From Phytophthora quininea (taxonomy: Eukaryota; Oomycota; Peronosporomycetes; Peronosporales; Peronosporaceae): a stretch of 46,828 nucleotides of DNA. The translations under genes and the position numbers were made by a program. Location: assembly GCA_011947345.1 (NCBI GenBank), contig JAAVTG010000544.1, positions 1 to 46,828 of the forward strand. The letters are read 5' to 3'. This document shows, piece by piece, positions 19,448 to 29,531 of this stretch; position 1 is the stretch's first letter; every line of letters begins with the position of its first letter. Under the pieces are notes generated by a model. It was not told the origin of the DNA and made no database searches. It worked only from the letters and a program-made list of their open reading frames with translations.

Positions 19448-19832
19448 AAAAGGGAGTTGGTTTTGCGTTTGAATGGAAGAAGGACTTGTGGTCGAGATTG
19501 GAAAATGAAAAGTGAGGGCGATTCAGTTAGTGCTAGCTGCTTTTCCTGGCGCTCTCTGTCCTGCGTTCCTGTCCACTAACCTCCTGTTCTTTTCTTGTAG
19601 CCAGTTCTGAATAGAAACGCGCCACCGTAAAAACACGCGCCCACCGCTCTCAAATACACACGAGTCGAACGATTGTATGCACAAACATGTACGCACACGG
19701 TCAAGTCGTACGATTGTACGTACAAACACGTACGTACACGTACGGGTGGTACGATTGTACCCACACATATGTACGCACACCCAAGTCGTCCGATTGTGCC
19801 CACACAAGCGTGTGACAGCATACCCGCCAACA
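19448..19832 (-). mobile_element. L2: LTR-like insertion, copy 2, inside pogo-G
   Basis: A 385-bp unit nearly identical to L1. It is flanked by its own 5-bp duplication, gcgct at 19443-19447 and 19833-19837. Removing it rejoins the pogo-G reading frame. The different duplication shows that L1 and L2 are independent insertions, not a block duplication. Confidence 0.8.
19660..19816. repeat. 39-41-bp minisatellite inside L2
   Basis: The same four-unit array as in L1, with a few base differences. Confidence 0.75.
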
Positions 19833-20611
19833 GCGCTTAACGCAGGAGGTGATTCCCTGGTCTAGTGGCTGAAGCTTGGAGGTAGTATTGCCAGGGAGCT
19901 TCTCAACGCGAACGTTGGTGAGCGCGAGTCCTTCGGTGTTGTGGGACGATGCGTTGTTTATGAGGACAAGTATGTGACGGTCTTGAGCCCGCATTGACGT
20001 GTCAACATCGCGAAGCAGGCCTTGTGATAGACGTGTATACCATGTCTTTGGGCTTTTGGCTAGCCACCGAGGCTTGAGAAAAGGCATCTTGTCAGTTCAT
20101 GTAGCATTAGTACAGACCGCTAATGCCAACCGAGACTTGTCTTGCTTCAAAGAAGGAGCGTCACCGATGCAGAGATCCCCTTGGCACGTTGTTGTAGAAA
20201 AAGCTTGTCTCATCCATATTGTACACGTCTGCGTACGCGTAGGAACAGATTATCTGGCGTAGATCTTGGATCTTTCCCTCCATAGATTTAAGCTCTACAT
20301 CCCCATCTCCACTATACGAGCGTCTCCACCGAATTCCATAACGCTGCTGAAACCTCGGAGCGCAGCACTCGACCGATCAGCTGCTTTGACGGCTTTCTTA
20401 AGAGTGTAAACTCTGCCAGTGCTCAGGCTGTAAGATCGCTGTAGGTGGAGTAAGGAAAAGCACGTCGGCGGTCACAAATTTGCAGCTGTTGATGTTTTGT
20501 GAGGCGAGGGCGCTTCTGGAATGGTCTTTGTGCCGATGGAACCACGAGCTCTTCGAAGCAGCGAATTTGATAATGTGACGTGAGAATCTTTACCTGTTGC
20601 GTTTCTCTCAC

Positions 20612-22343
20612 AATCTTGAGTTTTCCCTGATGTCCTCGGCTGATGATGATTGCCGGAATCTTAGGAATGTAGTAATTTCATGGGTGGAATAGTAATCGCT
20701 GTTGCCCATTGGCTGAGAGATCTTCACTAATCCAGTAGATACCATACTGGAAGAGTGCAACAAGCCTATGATGACTTTATGCATCATATTAAATGTCAGG
20801 CGTTCGCTATTCAGATACATCACTGTATAGTGTTAGTTTTCAATCAGTGTTAATAACTCTAATTGTAGTGCACACGTTCGAAATGACATTTCACAAATGT
20901 TGTTAGCACTACTTACTGTGGTAAGTGTAGCAAATCCCCTTGCGCATAAGTTTTGACTGAAGAATCGGAGGAACTGAACTAGATGCCCCCTCATTCTTAT
21001 ATGTCGCTTTAATAGGGGCGGGGAGGGTCGTTCCCTGTCGCTGGGCAGTCGGCATTCTCTTGTGGCGATGGACAAAACCTGTTGACGCTCGTTAGGAACG
21101 AATGAAGGATTTTATACCAAATTCATGAAGTTTGTTTTAATCCGAAACACTCTTTAGAAAATGATAGACAAGATTCTCGTGGCTTCGCTTGACTAAACAG
21201 TGAGGTTGCCTCATGTAAATTTTCTGGATCTCTCATCTATTTGATGGATATGGCAGTCCCGTATTGTTCCGATGGATAATACAAGCCACAGGAGCGCCAT
21301 CGCCAAGGAAGAGCAGCGGCAGCAAGAGCACTGCCTTCACAACACCTGTAAGGAGCAACACATTGCCACCAAGAAGAGCGAGCACAAACACTGACTTGTG
21401 CACAATATGTATGCGGACCCGTTTCGATGAAAAGCTATCGTACTGCATTATTCGTACACCTTACCGATATAATAAGGCGGCAGAATATCCGGTCGTAATC
21501 TGTTTCGTTGATACAATCGATTCCAGAGGAATAGCGGGAACTCTTTAAACCACCCAAGTGGTCGACGCACACAGCCAAGGGTAGCTAAAGGGTTATGGCG
21601 CGAGATTCAAACAATTAAACCAATCAAAATCCACCGTTGGGGCACAAATAACCTCTATCTGTCTATTCTGGCTTATCAGATATTCGACCAAGATGCCCCG
21701 AACACCAGTGACATATTCGGATGGTGCGGGCGCTTGCCGTGCACGGGGACCACGTACGAGGCTGCGCTGAAGGCTCGGGCGCAGGAAATGCACGCTAGAC
21801 TCTCTTGTCGCTGTCGTCACCAGGCTCTTCGCGGGGCACTCAGCCGTATCTTCATTTACATCCAGACGGGGAAGCTGCACGGCGCGTTACCTGTGTGTGC
21901 GCGTAGAAAGCTTCTACAGCTAGAACCAAACAACTTGGAAAGGGTAAGAACATGCATTTGGCTGGTGTTAGTCTTTCTGTGGTAGTTTGAGCTCACTAAC
22001 GGGTGTTATCGTTCTGTTGCTACGTTTTCTCGTGAATGACACAGGATCACTCATTGGAGCACGTGCAATAGCTTCTAACACGTCCTGCAGTTGTGGCGCG
22101 TTGTTACCAATAATTCCTTAAAAATGAAACGCACTGTACTGATGGTGCATGCGTAAGTGTGTCGCGTGTAGAAATTGTCGAACACTAATAAGCGGTGGCC
22201 TCTAGGGGATCTGACAGTTCTGGTTTAATGGTCGGTCATTGCTATCCACAGAGTCATAGGCGACTTTGCATCAATGTTGATTTCCGGTGACGAAAGCTCG
22301 TCGTGGGGGGTGTACGCAACGACGGGAACAAGTGCGTGTATCG
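20612..22343. other. No gene recognised
   Basis: A pogo-type motif (AGTGTTAGTTTTCA then AGTGTTAATAACTC) lies at 20827-20868. Short open frames at 21264-21548 (plus, Ser/Lys-rich with one CX2C pair) and 21734-21985 (plus) have no recognisable family. The rest appears non-coding. The stretch ends where the truncated LTR of Gypsy-B begins. Confidence 0.45.
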
Positions 22344-22469
22344 TAAGAGATATGTAAATGAGTGGTGGAGAGCCTGATGGCTACAGAGTCGAAACTCTAC
22401 GCACGGTTAAGAGTTTCGTGTAACCTCCAAAGTCAACCCACGGTTATGCTTTCGTGTAACCCCGTTACA
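22344..22469 (-). repeat. Gypsy-B 3' LTR, truncated
   Basis: Read on the minus strand it starts TGTAAC at 22469, directly after the polypurine tract, and follows the LTR for 126 bases before stopping at 22344. The remaining roughly 250 bases are absent. It marks this as the 3' end of the minus-strand copy. Confidence 0.85.
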
Positions 22470-22480
22470 CCTTCCCCTCC
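22470..22480 (-). promoter_or_regulatory. Gypsy-B polypurine tract
   Basis: Minus strand GGAGGGGAAGG immediately before the LTR start, the plus-strand DNA primer site of LTR retrotransposons. Confidence 0.75.
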
Positions 22481-22867
22481 AAACAGTGGATACACCGGAC
22501 CCACAACTGCCTTGTCAAGGTCGCGTCTCTTAGAAGCTTCTACTGGTCGCTACGCCTCAACGAGGCCGCCGTTGGCTCGCCCATTCTTCGCCTGCCTCAA
22601 GTGTCGATCACTTGCAGGCCTCCCTGCCAGGCTGCCCCCAGCCTCCCAGCGTTCGTGCGCGACCTCAAGCCGGCCCCAGGCCGCTCACACGCTCTCCTTT
22701 GCGGAGTACTTCGCGGCCCATCGCCGGATCTACGGAGATCGCGCCATGCGCAGCCCCACGGGTAGTTCCGACAGCCAGGCTGGCAGCGCCGTGACGTCAT
22801 ACCGAGGTGGGAGCCCGCTCTCGTCGCCGACACGGCGTTCTCCTTCGCTGATACGGCGCCCTCGCTC

Positions 22868-22875
22868 GCCCCAAG
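22868..22875. repeat. hAT target-site duplication, left
   Basis: gccccaag, repeated at 25016-25023. An 8-bp duplication is diagnostic of hAT elements. Confidence 0.93.
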
Positions 22876-25015
22876 CAGAGGTCTTAATTTGCGGAGACAG
22901 GGTAGCCTAGCTCACAACAGGTGTATCGGTAGCTTCATCCGAGCATCCCACCCCACCCGCGATGATCTTTGCGTACCCTCTCCCACCCCAGTACTACAAG
23001 TTAGAATCGTGTCATGTTGTAGTATATTGTGCGTTATTTAAGCAGATCAATGTTTGAGCGTACTACCATGGTGTCATTCACCACTGCGGGCTTGAGGCGA
23101 TTTCTGTGCTTTGTTAGCGTGTTACCCGCGCTAGAGAAATTGCTTTCAGATACAGCACTTGAAGCTGGTACGCACAGGATGGAGCGAGCCACTTTAGCTA
23201 GCACTGGAAAAGAACGACTGCCAATGTCGCGCCACCAAAGTAACAAGTCAAAGCCATCCTCGTCCTCCTTTTTGTCTTTACTCTCCAGTCGAAAAATCGA
23301 GGAACTGCTCGAACTCCTGTTCTTCAGCTGTAGGTAGGGATCTACCTTCGGAGATCCTATCGTTACTTCCGTCAGATGAGCATATTACTGCAACGCGTCT
23401 TATATATCGAGCTTGCTTCGTTTTCGTTTTCTTTTGTTTTTGTGCGCTGTGTGTCCTTTGTCGACTGGATACGAGCACCTCGCTCTTGTGACGACGAAAG
23501 CAACTTCATGTACGCAAGCAGGCCCACCTTCGCACGCTCAATATCCTCATCTGAAACTCCAAACTTGCCGAGGCGGTGCTTTTGGCGAGGATCCAGCAAT
23601 GCAGCAATATAATGACACTGATACAATGTCAATTTGGAAAATGCATGATTCTTCAGGAGTACCTTGATGATAGTGACTGTTTCGCTATCATGGGGTATTA
23701 CTTCAGTGGATGCGTGATAGTCGTTTTCATCGGAACCATCGTCGGTGTCACCGTCAAGGTGAATGTCTTCTAGCTGCGGTCTGAGATGCTGTAGGAGGTT
23801 GTATCGCTCGTTCACGACCAGGTGAAGCGTAGGAGTTTTCCAGCATTCCAATCGCAGCGTGGCATACTGAAAAGGCTTCAGAAAGCGAATGATCTCAAGC
23901 AGAAGGGTCCTGTCGACGCAAGTGACCAGACTAACCTTGCCTGTTGGGATCAGAAGTTCCACTAGCTGATCATACGAAGCTGTAACACTCTCAAAGGCGA
24001 CTAGCATTGCAGCAAAACCGGCGCCGTGTGCGTCTTCTCATGCACTTCTTTGACTTGAAGTGTTCGCGACTTTAAAGCAAAGTCACTAAATACGTAGTGA
24101 ATAGTGATTGACATGAAAGAGCGACTTTGAACTGAGTCCGTCCAAAGATCCGTTGTAAAACCAGCTCCAACATCATCCTGCATCTGGAAAGAGCAGATCT
24201 CCTTCAGCTTGGCGCGGATCGTGTTTGAATCGACTTCTATCCGCTGTTTGACAGTGTTTGCGCAAGGAAGATAATTAGCAATGTCACAGGGTCGTCTCGA
24301 TCGCAAACCCGCATTAAACACAGCCGCAATAACGTTCTTACATCCATCTCCGTCAACAATAGAAAATGGTCGGAGGTCTGTGCAGCACGTTCTGGGAGTT
24401 TGTTGCATCATGATCTTCTTGTCGGATGCATGCAGGCGTTGGTGGGTCAAGAAAGTCTTGATAATACCGCAGTCGGGTTTCTGGGGTAGTGAACTACACG
24501 AGTTGTAGTAGTTTTTCAAAGTGGTAGTACCATTCTGAGAACTATAGGCATTTACGGAGAAGCATCCGATGCACACTACGAAGCCAGTGTTGTGGGCTCT
24601 GAACTCGAGACTGGAACGTTTTTCGTGCACGTGCTGGAATTTAGTCCAGCATAGCACCTTGGAAGCCCCATGATCTCGGGGGGTCAGCTGCAGGGGTTTT
24701 GCAGACGCAGTGACTGTCGTTCGAATAGCGGATTTCAGCTCATTCATGGGGAGGTTTCGCATTTCATCAAGTTTTTCCTTTACAGCTGCGGTGCTGAGTT
24801 CTTCGACTTCCATTCGGCTGAGACTTTCGTTGCTTGCACCTGTGTAGCTCCGCCGAAGAAATTTATTCTGAGTGTTGCCCGGCCAACCGCTAACCGGCGC
24901 CCGGTAGTCTTTAAACCACTTGGGTGCCCTCACCCACCCGAAAATAGTATTGACGGTCACCGTACGGGTGAGGGTGTGCTGGGTGGCCTTCCTCGACCAC
25001 CAACTGCGACCTCTG
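22876..25015 (-). mobile_element. hAT element inside Gypsy-B
   Basis: Starts CAGAGGTC and ends GACCTCTG, with partial inverted similarity for about 18 bp. It is 2140 bp long and flanked by the 8-bp duplication gccccaag. Gypsy-A has the empty site (single gccccaag in the corresponding sequence near 30595-30602), so the insertion is specific to copy B. Confidence 0.93.
23034..24813 (-). pseudogene. hAT transposase
   Basis: Probable start ATG at 24813. The N-terminal part has a BED-like cysteine pair (VVCIGC) and continues to AGFTTDLWTDSVQSRSFMSI, the typical hAT catalytic Asp context (about 24180-24115). A frameshift near 24005 moves to the 24007-23372 frame (AALLDPRQKHRLGKFGV). Further shifts near 23470 and 23290 lead to EEQEFEQFLDFSTGE and then LLWWRDIGSRSFPVLAKVAR plus SNFSSAGNTLTKHRNRLK, the C-terminal dimerisation region, ending at 23034. 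All main regions are present, about 590 codons, with three frame breaks. Confidence 0.82.
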
Positions 25016-25023
25016 GCCCCAAG
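25016..25023. repeat. hAT target-site duplication, right
   Basis: gccccaag, second copy, after which the Gypsy-B asORF resumes. Confidence 0.93.
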
Positions 25024-25411
25024 AGGACGGCGAGGTCGACTATGACGAGTCGGACGACCAAGGCGGTGGTACATCGATTCGCAACGAGCTCGTCGATCGC
25101 TCAGGCGCTTCGCCGGGGCTAGAAGCCCCTCGTCGTGATCTCCTCCGCGTACACCACGCTCTCCACGTGACCCACGCACGCCTCCCGGTCAGCAACCATC
25201 GCTGCGGACGCCGTGTCCGTTTCCTGAAGTCAGACCCTCGGTCTTTGTGTTGAGCGCCTTGCGCACGGCCCCGCCGCTACCTCCTCGTGATGGAGACGAC
25301 CGCTCTGGTGAGCGTGTCACGAACGACCTCGACGAGGTCCAGGACCGCGCTCTCGCGGATCGGGCGCATACACGCTCGCAGCGTCCAGTGCCACAACCCT
25401 TGCTGACTCCG

Positions 25412-26729
25412 TCACGACGCGACTACGGCTTCGAGCCGCGCGATGCAGGCGAGCTGGCTCGAGCTGCTGCCGCACAGCCATCGCTCTCCACCTACACTGT
25501 GGGGCCTCCAGCCCGCACGGACGCCGAGCTGGCGGCTCATCAGGCGCTCCACGAGCGATTCCTGACGCCGCAGGTGACGAACGTGGCGGAATATCGCCAA
25601 CGTCTTCACACTCAAGCGAACGGCGGCTCGGTGCCGCAGATGCGGACGTATCCCATCGCTCTCAAGCCGGGAGAGACCGTCGCCGAGTATCTCTCGGCCT
25701 TCCAGGCTTGGGCCGAATGCGGCCGGAAGCTTCAGTCGTTCGACAACCTCCATGCAAGCTTCAGCGAAGCGGACGTTCGCGTCGAATGACGTCTGTACTT
25801 TGACTTTGCTAAGTCTCGTGCGAGGCTTGCTCGCTCGCGCTCTGCGCGTGCAGTCGGCACGGGTGCGCCCCATTTCGCTCCTGCCTCTCAGGGAGAGGCG
25901 TCGCTGGCTGAACCAGCCCCGGACCAGAGCATGAGCTTTGCTTCTGGCCCGGACGCGCCTCGCACTAGTGGCGGGAAGCGCGGCTCGATCGACGAGCCGA
26001 CCGTGAGCCCCAGGGTGCCCCTGATCAGCCCGATCAAAAGCGTCCACGACATCAGGGCACTCTTGCCTCAGAGGTACCTTGTATTACCACACGTTCTGGG
26101 AGTGAGGGTAACCCCTCCACTTCACCAGATACTGGGTTTCACCCTTGCGTCTACGACGTGCCAGGAGCCGCTCCACATAATAGTGGAGCTCGTCGTGCTC
26201 ATCGAGCAGCGCCGGAGGTGGGCGATGATCGGCTGGTCGATGACCAAGGGAATCCGATTCCTGGCTCGCGCTGGGCGCGTCAGTCGGAGGTGTCAGCCAT
26301 GCTGCATCGTGTTCGCTCGCTGCGGGGAGCTCGCTCGCCAGACGCGAGACGTCTGGGAGACGTTTGATCGCTACGATCAAGATCTGACGGATCTGCAGCA
26401 GCGGGTGGAGTGGTTCGAGGCCCCGCAATCGATCTCCGATTGTCTTCGCGCTCAGGAGCTAGGGATCGCGGAGCTTCGTGGTCAACTGACCGAGCTGCAG
26501 CAGTTTGTCTACTCAGCGTTATCTGCGCAGGCACCGGCGGCGCCAGCGCCTCCGCGCTCACCCCCGCGGGGTCCTGGTACGGCTTAAGCAAGCCAACGTA
26601 GAACACAGGATGTGTTCGCATCTTCGCTGGGAGGTTCGGCGTGTATGCAAGGCCCTTCTTGGGCCACGATCTTGAACGGTCCGATGAACCGTGGTCGGAG
26701 TTTCGTCTTGAAGGCAGCAGATACTGCAT
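25412..26729 (-). pseudogene. Gypsy-B pol C-terminus: linker and chromodomain
   Basis: Minus-strand frames read FYVGLLKPYQDPAGVSAEA (about 26680), a Pro/Ala-rich linker, then the chromodomain ELHYYVERLLARRR and GETQYLVKWRGYPHSQNVW at 26205-26087. The chromodomain reads histone marks and steers integration in chromoviruses. A stop follows at 26086-26084 where Gypsy-A has one too. A frame break near 26320 separates linker and chromodomain. Downstream the minus strand stays open to 25412, but this lies opposite the asORF and is probably not translated. Confidence 0.8.
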
Positions 26730-27394
26730 GTGTAGGCAGGTTCCTAGCGTTTAATAAAACAAGGTCCCCGACCTGGAATTCCACCATATTGCCTCTGCCT
26801 TTTGCATCAGCTTGTTCCGTTTAAACATCTTGGCTTTCAGTCATCGCGTCACGCACACTGCGTAAGACGCTCAACCTCGTCGAGAGGAAGTCATCGACTT
26901 GCTTGCGCACAAGCGGGCTGACATCAACAAGCTCGGGAGTTATCCTTCCTCCGCCACGCCCGTGGCCACGAAGTGGCGGAGAAAGGGGACGCGCGGGTGC
27001 GCTAAGCCGTTCACGTAGAACGGAGTGAAGCCGGTAGAGTCATGCACTGCATTGTTCAATGCAAACTCGACAAGCGGGAGCATGGCGCTCCACCGCCTTG
27101 GGGTTTCAGCGCACACGCTGCGCAAAACGTCCTTGACGACGCGACTGACGCGTTCGGTCTGGCCGTCGGTCTGCGGATGCTCCGCTGTGGACATGTCCAG
27201 TCGTGTGCCTAGCACCTTGAAGACGGACGTTCAGACCTTCCCCGTGAAGCGCGGATCTCGATCCGAGACGGTCGTCTCCGGCAGTCCATGCTGCCGAAAG
27301 ACTCGATCGATGAACAGCGAGGCTGTACCCTCTCCATCAATGGAGTCCGGCACCGCCGCTAAGTGAGCCATCTTGTTCAATCGGTCAACAAAGA
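26584..27394 (-). pseudogene. Gypsy-B integrase, catalytic core and GPY/F module
   Basis: Carries SLFIDRVFRQHGLPETTVSD and RDPRFTGKV (second catalytic Asp, about 27245), HPQTDGQTERVSRVVKDVL (catalytic Glu, about 27170), and LPLVEFALNNAVHDSTGF. Then come VGDLVLLNARNL and FKTKLRPRFIGPFKI (GPY/F module, 26787-26680). Frame changes near 27235, 26935 and 26680 interrupt it. Confidence 0.85.
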
Positions 27395-28264
27395 TCACAA
27401 TACCGTGTTGCCTGCCGAGTCCTTTGGCAGGCCAAACACAAAGTCCATACTCATGGACTGCCAACACCCGCTGGGTACCGGCAAACTCGCCAGCGGCGCC
27501 GCCGCATGCGGCGCGGGTTTGACCCGTTGACACGTCTCACACGTGCGCACATATGTGCTGACCCACTTGTACAGCTTGGGCCACCAGAACATGGAGCTCA
27601 CCGAGCTGTAGGTCTTCTCGCGACCCAGGTGGCCACTCGTGGGAGCGTCGTGAGCCTTATACAGTATCCGATACTTGAGGTCCTCGCCATGAGGCACCAC
27701 GACGCGAGGACGGTCATTCGGACCCGTGCTGTAGTACAGCAGGCCGCCATCGGAGGTGTAGCGATGCAGCCTCGCCCGCAAGCACCCAGACAGTTCTGTC
27801 TTCGAGTCCTTGAACTCCTCGCTCCGCAGAGCGCGCAGCAAAGCGACGCAGGACTTGTCCTGTGCATACGCTGCTCGGATCAAATCCGTCACCGACGACG
27901 TCACCATCGTGACATGAGAAAGCTCATAGTCCGGCCGGCGCGACAGCGCATCGGCCAGGACGTTCTGCCTGCCAGGCTTGTACTTCACCTCGAAGTTATA
28001 CTCCGCAAAGAAGGAGAACCAGCGGGCCATTCTCTGCGAGAGGTGAGGCGACTGTGTCGCAGTGCGTAGTGACGCATGATCCGTGAAGATCACGAACGGC
28101 TTAGAGCCGAGCAGGTGCACCCTGAACTTGACGAGAGCGTACTTCATCGCAAGTAGCTCCTTGTCGTGAACTGGATAGTTCTTCTCCGCAGATTTAAGTT
28201 GGCGAGACTCAAACGCGATCACGCGTTCACGCCCCTCGGCGTCCGCTTGTAGCAAAGCGCAGCC
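27395..28264 (-). pseudogene. Gypsy-B RNase H (3' part) and integrase N-terminus
   Basis: Begins at CALLQADAEG (28262), exactly after the residue where the other half of Gypsy-B stops at 4363. It is open through RNase H (VIFTDHASL, LADALSR) and the HHCC domain (HDAPTSGHLGREKTY, CETCQRVKP), to SMDFVFGLPKDSAGN. Here the Trp codon that is TAG in Gypsy-A (4129) is intact. It duplicates the interval 3451-4362 of Gypsy-A. Confidence 0.88.
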
Positions 28265-28266
28265 GG
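28262..28266. other. Joint 2: Gypsy-B RNase H fused to Gypsy-A integrase (opposite strand)
   Basis: Left of the joint is Gypsy-B, minus strand (caaagcgcag). Right of it is Gypsy-A, plus strand (gactccattgatgg). CCG is common to both. Together with joint 1 no base of either parent is lost. Confidence 0.85.
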
Positions 28267-28680
28267 ACTCCATTGATGGAGAGGGTACAGCCTCGCTGTT
28301 CATCGATCGAGTCTTTCGGCAGCATGGACTGCCGGAGACGACCGTCTCGGATCGAGATCCGCGCTTCACGGGGAAGGTCTGAACGTCCGTCTTCAAGGTG
28401 CTAGGCACACGACTGGACATGTCCACAGCGGAGCATCCGCAGACCGACGGCCAGACCGAACGCGTCAGTCGCGTCGTCAAGGACGTTTTGCGCAGCGTGT
28501 GCGCTGAAACCCCAAGGCGGTGGAGCGCCATGCTCCCGCTTGTCGAGTTTGCATTGAACAATGCAGTGCATGACTCTACCGGCTTCACTCCGTTCTACGT
28601 GAACGGCTTAGCGCACCCGCGCGTCCCCTTTCTCCGCCACTTCGTGGCCACGGGCGTGGCGGAGGAAGGATAACTCCCGA
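28265..28680 (+). pseudogene. Gypsy-A integrase, remaining catalytic core
   Basis: Continues the integrase that stops at 4362: SIDGEGTASLFIDRVFRQHG, ETTVSDRDPRFTGKV (second Asp), then after a stop near 28380 MSTAEHPQTDGQTERV (Glu) and the ALNNAVHDSTGFTPFYVNGL motif. Matches 26940-27350 of Gypsy-B. Confidence 0.85.
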
Positions 28681-28825
28681 GCTTGTTGATGTCAGCCCGC
28701 TTGTGCGCAAGCAAGTCGATGACTTCCTCTCGACGAGGTTGAGCGTCTTACGCAGTGTGCGTGACGCGATGACTGAAAGCCAAGATGTTTAAACGGAACA
28801 AGCTGATGCAAAAGGCAGAGGCAAT

Positions 28826-29531
28826 ATGGTGGAATTCCAGGTCGGGGACCTTGTTTTATTAAACGCTAGGAACCTGCCTACACATGCAGTGTCTGCTGCC
28901 TTCAAGACGAAACTCCGACCACGGTTCATCGGACCGTTCAAGATCGTGGCCCAAGAAGGGCCTTGCATACACGCCGAACCTCCCAGCGAAGATGCGAACA
29001 CATCCTGTGTTCTACGTTGGCTTGCTTAAGCCGTACCAGGACCCCGCGGGGGTGAGCGCGGAGGCGCTGGCGCCGCCGGTGCCTGCGCAGATAACGCTGA
29101 GTAGACAAACTGCTGCAGCTCGGTCAGTTGACCACGAAGCTCCGCGATCCCTAGCTCCTGAGCGCGAAGACAATCGGAGATCGATTGCGGGGCCTCGAAC
29201 CACTCCACCCGCTGCTGCAGATCCGTCAGATCTTGATCGTAGCGATCAAACGTCTCCCAGACGTCTCGCGTCTGGCGAGCGAGCTCTCCCCGCAGCGAGC
29301 GAACACGATGCAGCATGGCTGACACCTCCGACTGACGCGCCCAGCGCGAGCCAGGAATCGGATTCCCTTGGTCATCGACCAGCCGATCATCGCCCACCTC
29401 CGGCGCTGCTCGATGAGCACGACGAGCTCCACTATTATGTGGAGCGGCTCCTGGCACGTCGTAGACGCAAGGGTGAAACCCAGTATCTGGTGAAGTGGAG
29501 GGGTTACCCTCACTCCCAGAACGTGTGGTAA
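28826..29531 (+). pseudogene. Gypsy-A GPY/F module, linker and chromodomain
   Basis: GPY/F: VGDLVLLNARNL, KLRPRFIGPFKIV (28835-28955). A shift near 28960 leads to one open frame to 29531 with FYVGLLKPYQDP, the Pro/Ala/Ser-rich linker and the chromodomain (VERLLARRRRKGETQYLVKW, RGYP) at about 29415-29528. Unlike in Gypsy-B, linker and chromodomain are in one frame. A TAA at 29529-29531 ends it, with chromodomain-like sequence still readable beyond (VVDAFDRAD). Confidence 0.82.

Larger units (their letters stand above)
19260..20611 (-). pseudogene. pogo-G: Tigger/CENP-B-type transposase, split by L2
   Basis: Minus-strand DDE transposase. The N-terminal CENP-B-type DNA-binding segment reads RPRLTKHQQLQICDRRRAFP (about 20520-20450). 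Then come VYNMDETSFFYNNVPRGSL (first Asp, about 20225), ILVLINNASSH (second site, Asn instead of Asp, about 19960) and PGNTTSKLQPLDQGI with the third Asp (about 19880). L2 then interrupts it. The reading resumes as DILRKKMEYALDVVDKGIEN and AIEWCSEAWHGL to about 19320. Several frameshifts are present. The D-to-N change alone would inactivate it. Confidence 0.78.
22503..26587 (+). pseudogene. Antisense reading frame of Gypsy-B (asORF), split by hAT
   Basis: Lies opposite to pol, between the chromodomain and the 3' LTR, and partly overlaps the pol end. Without the hAT insert, one frame runs from 25024 to 26587 with only two stops, TGA at 25136-25138 and 25787-25789. The part before the hAT (22503-22867) carries LSFAEYFAAHRRIYGDRA and a Ser/Pro/Arg-rich, acidic stretch. 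The centre (25514-25774) reads AELAAHQALHERFLTPQV and KPGETVAEYLSAFQAWAE. Position GC by my count over 87 codons is 69, 46 and 77 percent, a coding-like pattern. The end (26290-26587) predicts a coiled coil but lies opposite the pol linker. No clear ATG start. Function unknown; the central part recalls a gag-like fold but that is a guess. Confidence 0.5.

Noticed and set aside
21264..21548. Zinc-finger (FYVE-like) protein from a CX2C pair in a 94-codon frame
   Set aside because: Only one cysteine pair fits, the remaining ligands are missing and the opposite strand is also open.
25412..26047. Continuation of pol beyond the chromodomain (211-codon minus-strand frame)
   Set aside because: It follows a stop shared by both copies and is opposite the asORF, whose codon-position GC is the more coding-like. 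I treat it as a shadow but am not certain.
4363..28265. Simple chromosomal inversion between two gypsy elements as the cause of the inverted arms
   Set aside because: Inverting the segment back does not restore two intact elements; it leaves one with a duplicated and one with a deleted RNase H-integrase interval. The joint sites are in direct orientation, which fits integration of a circle.
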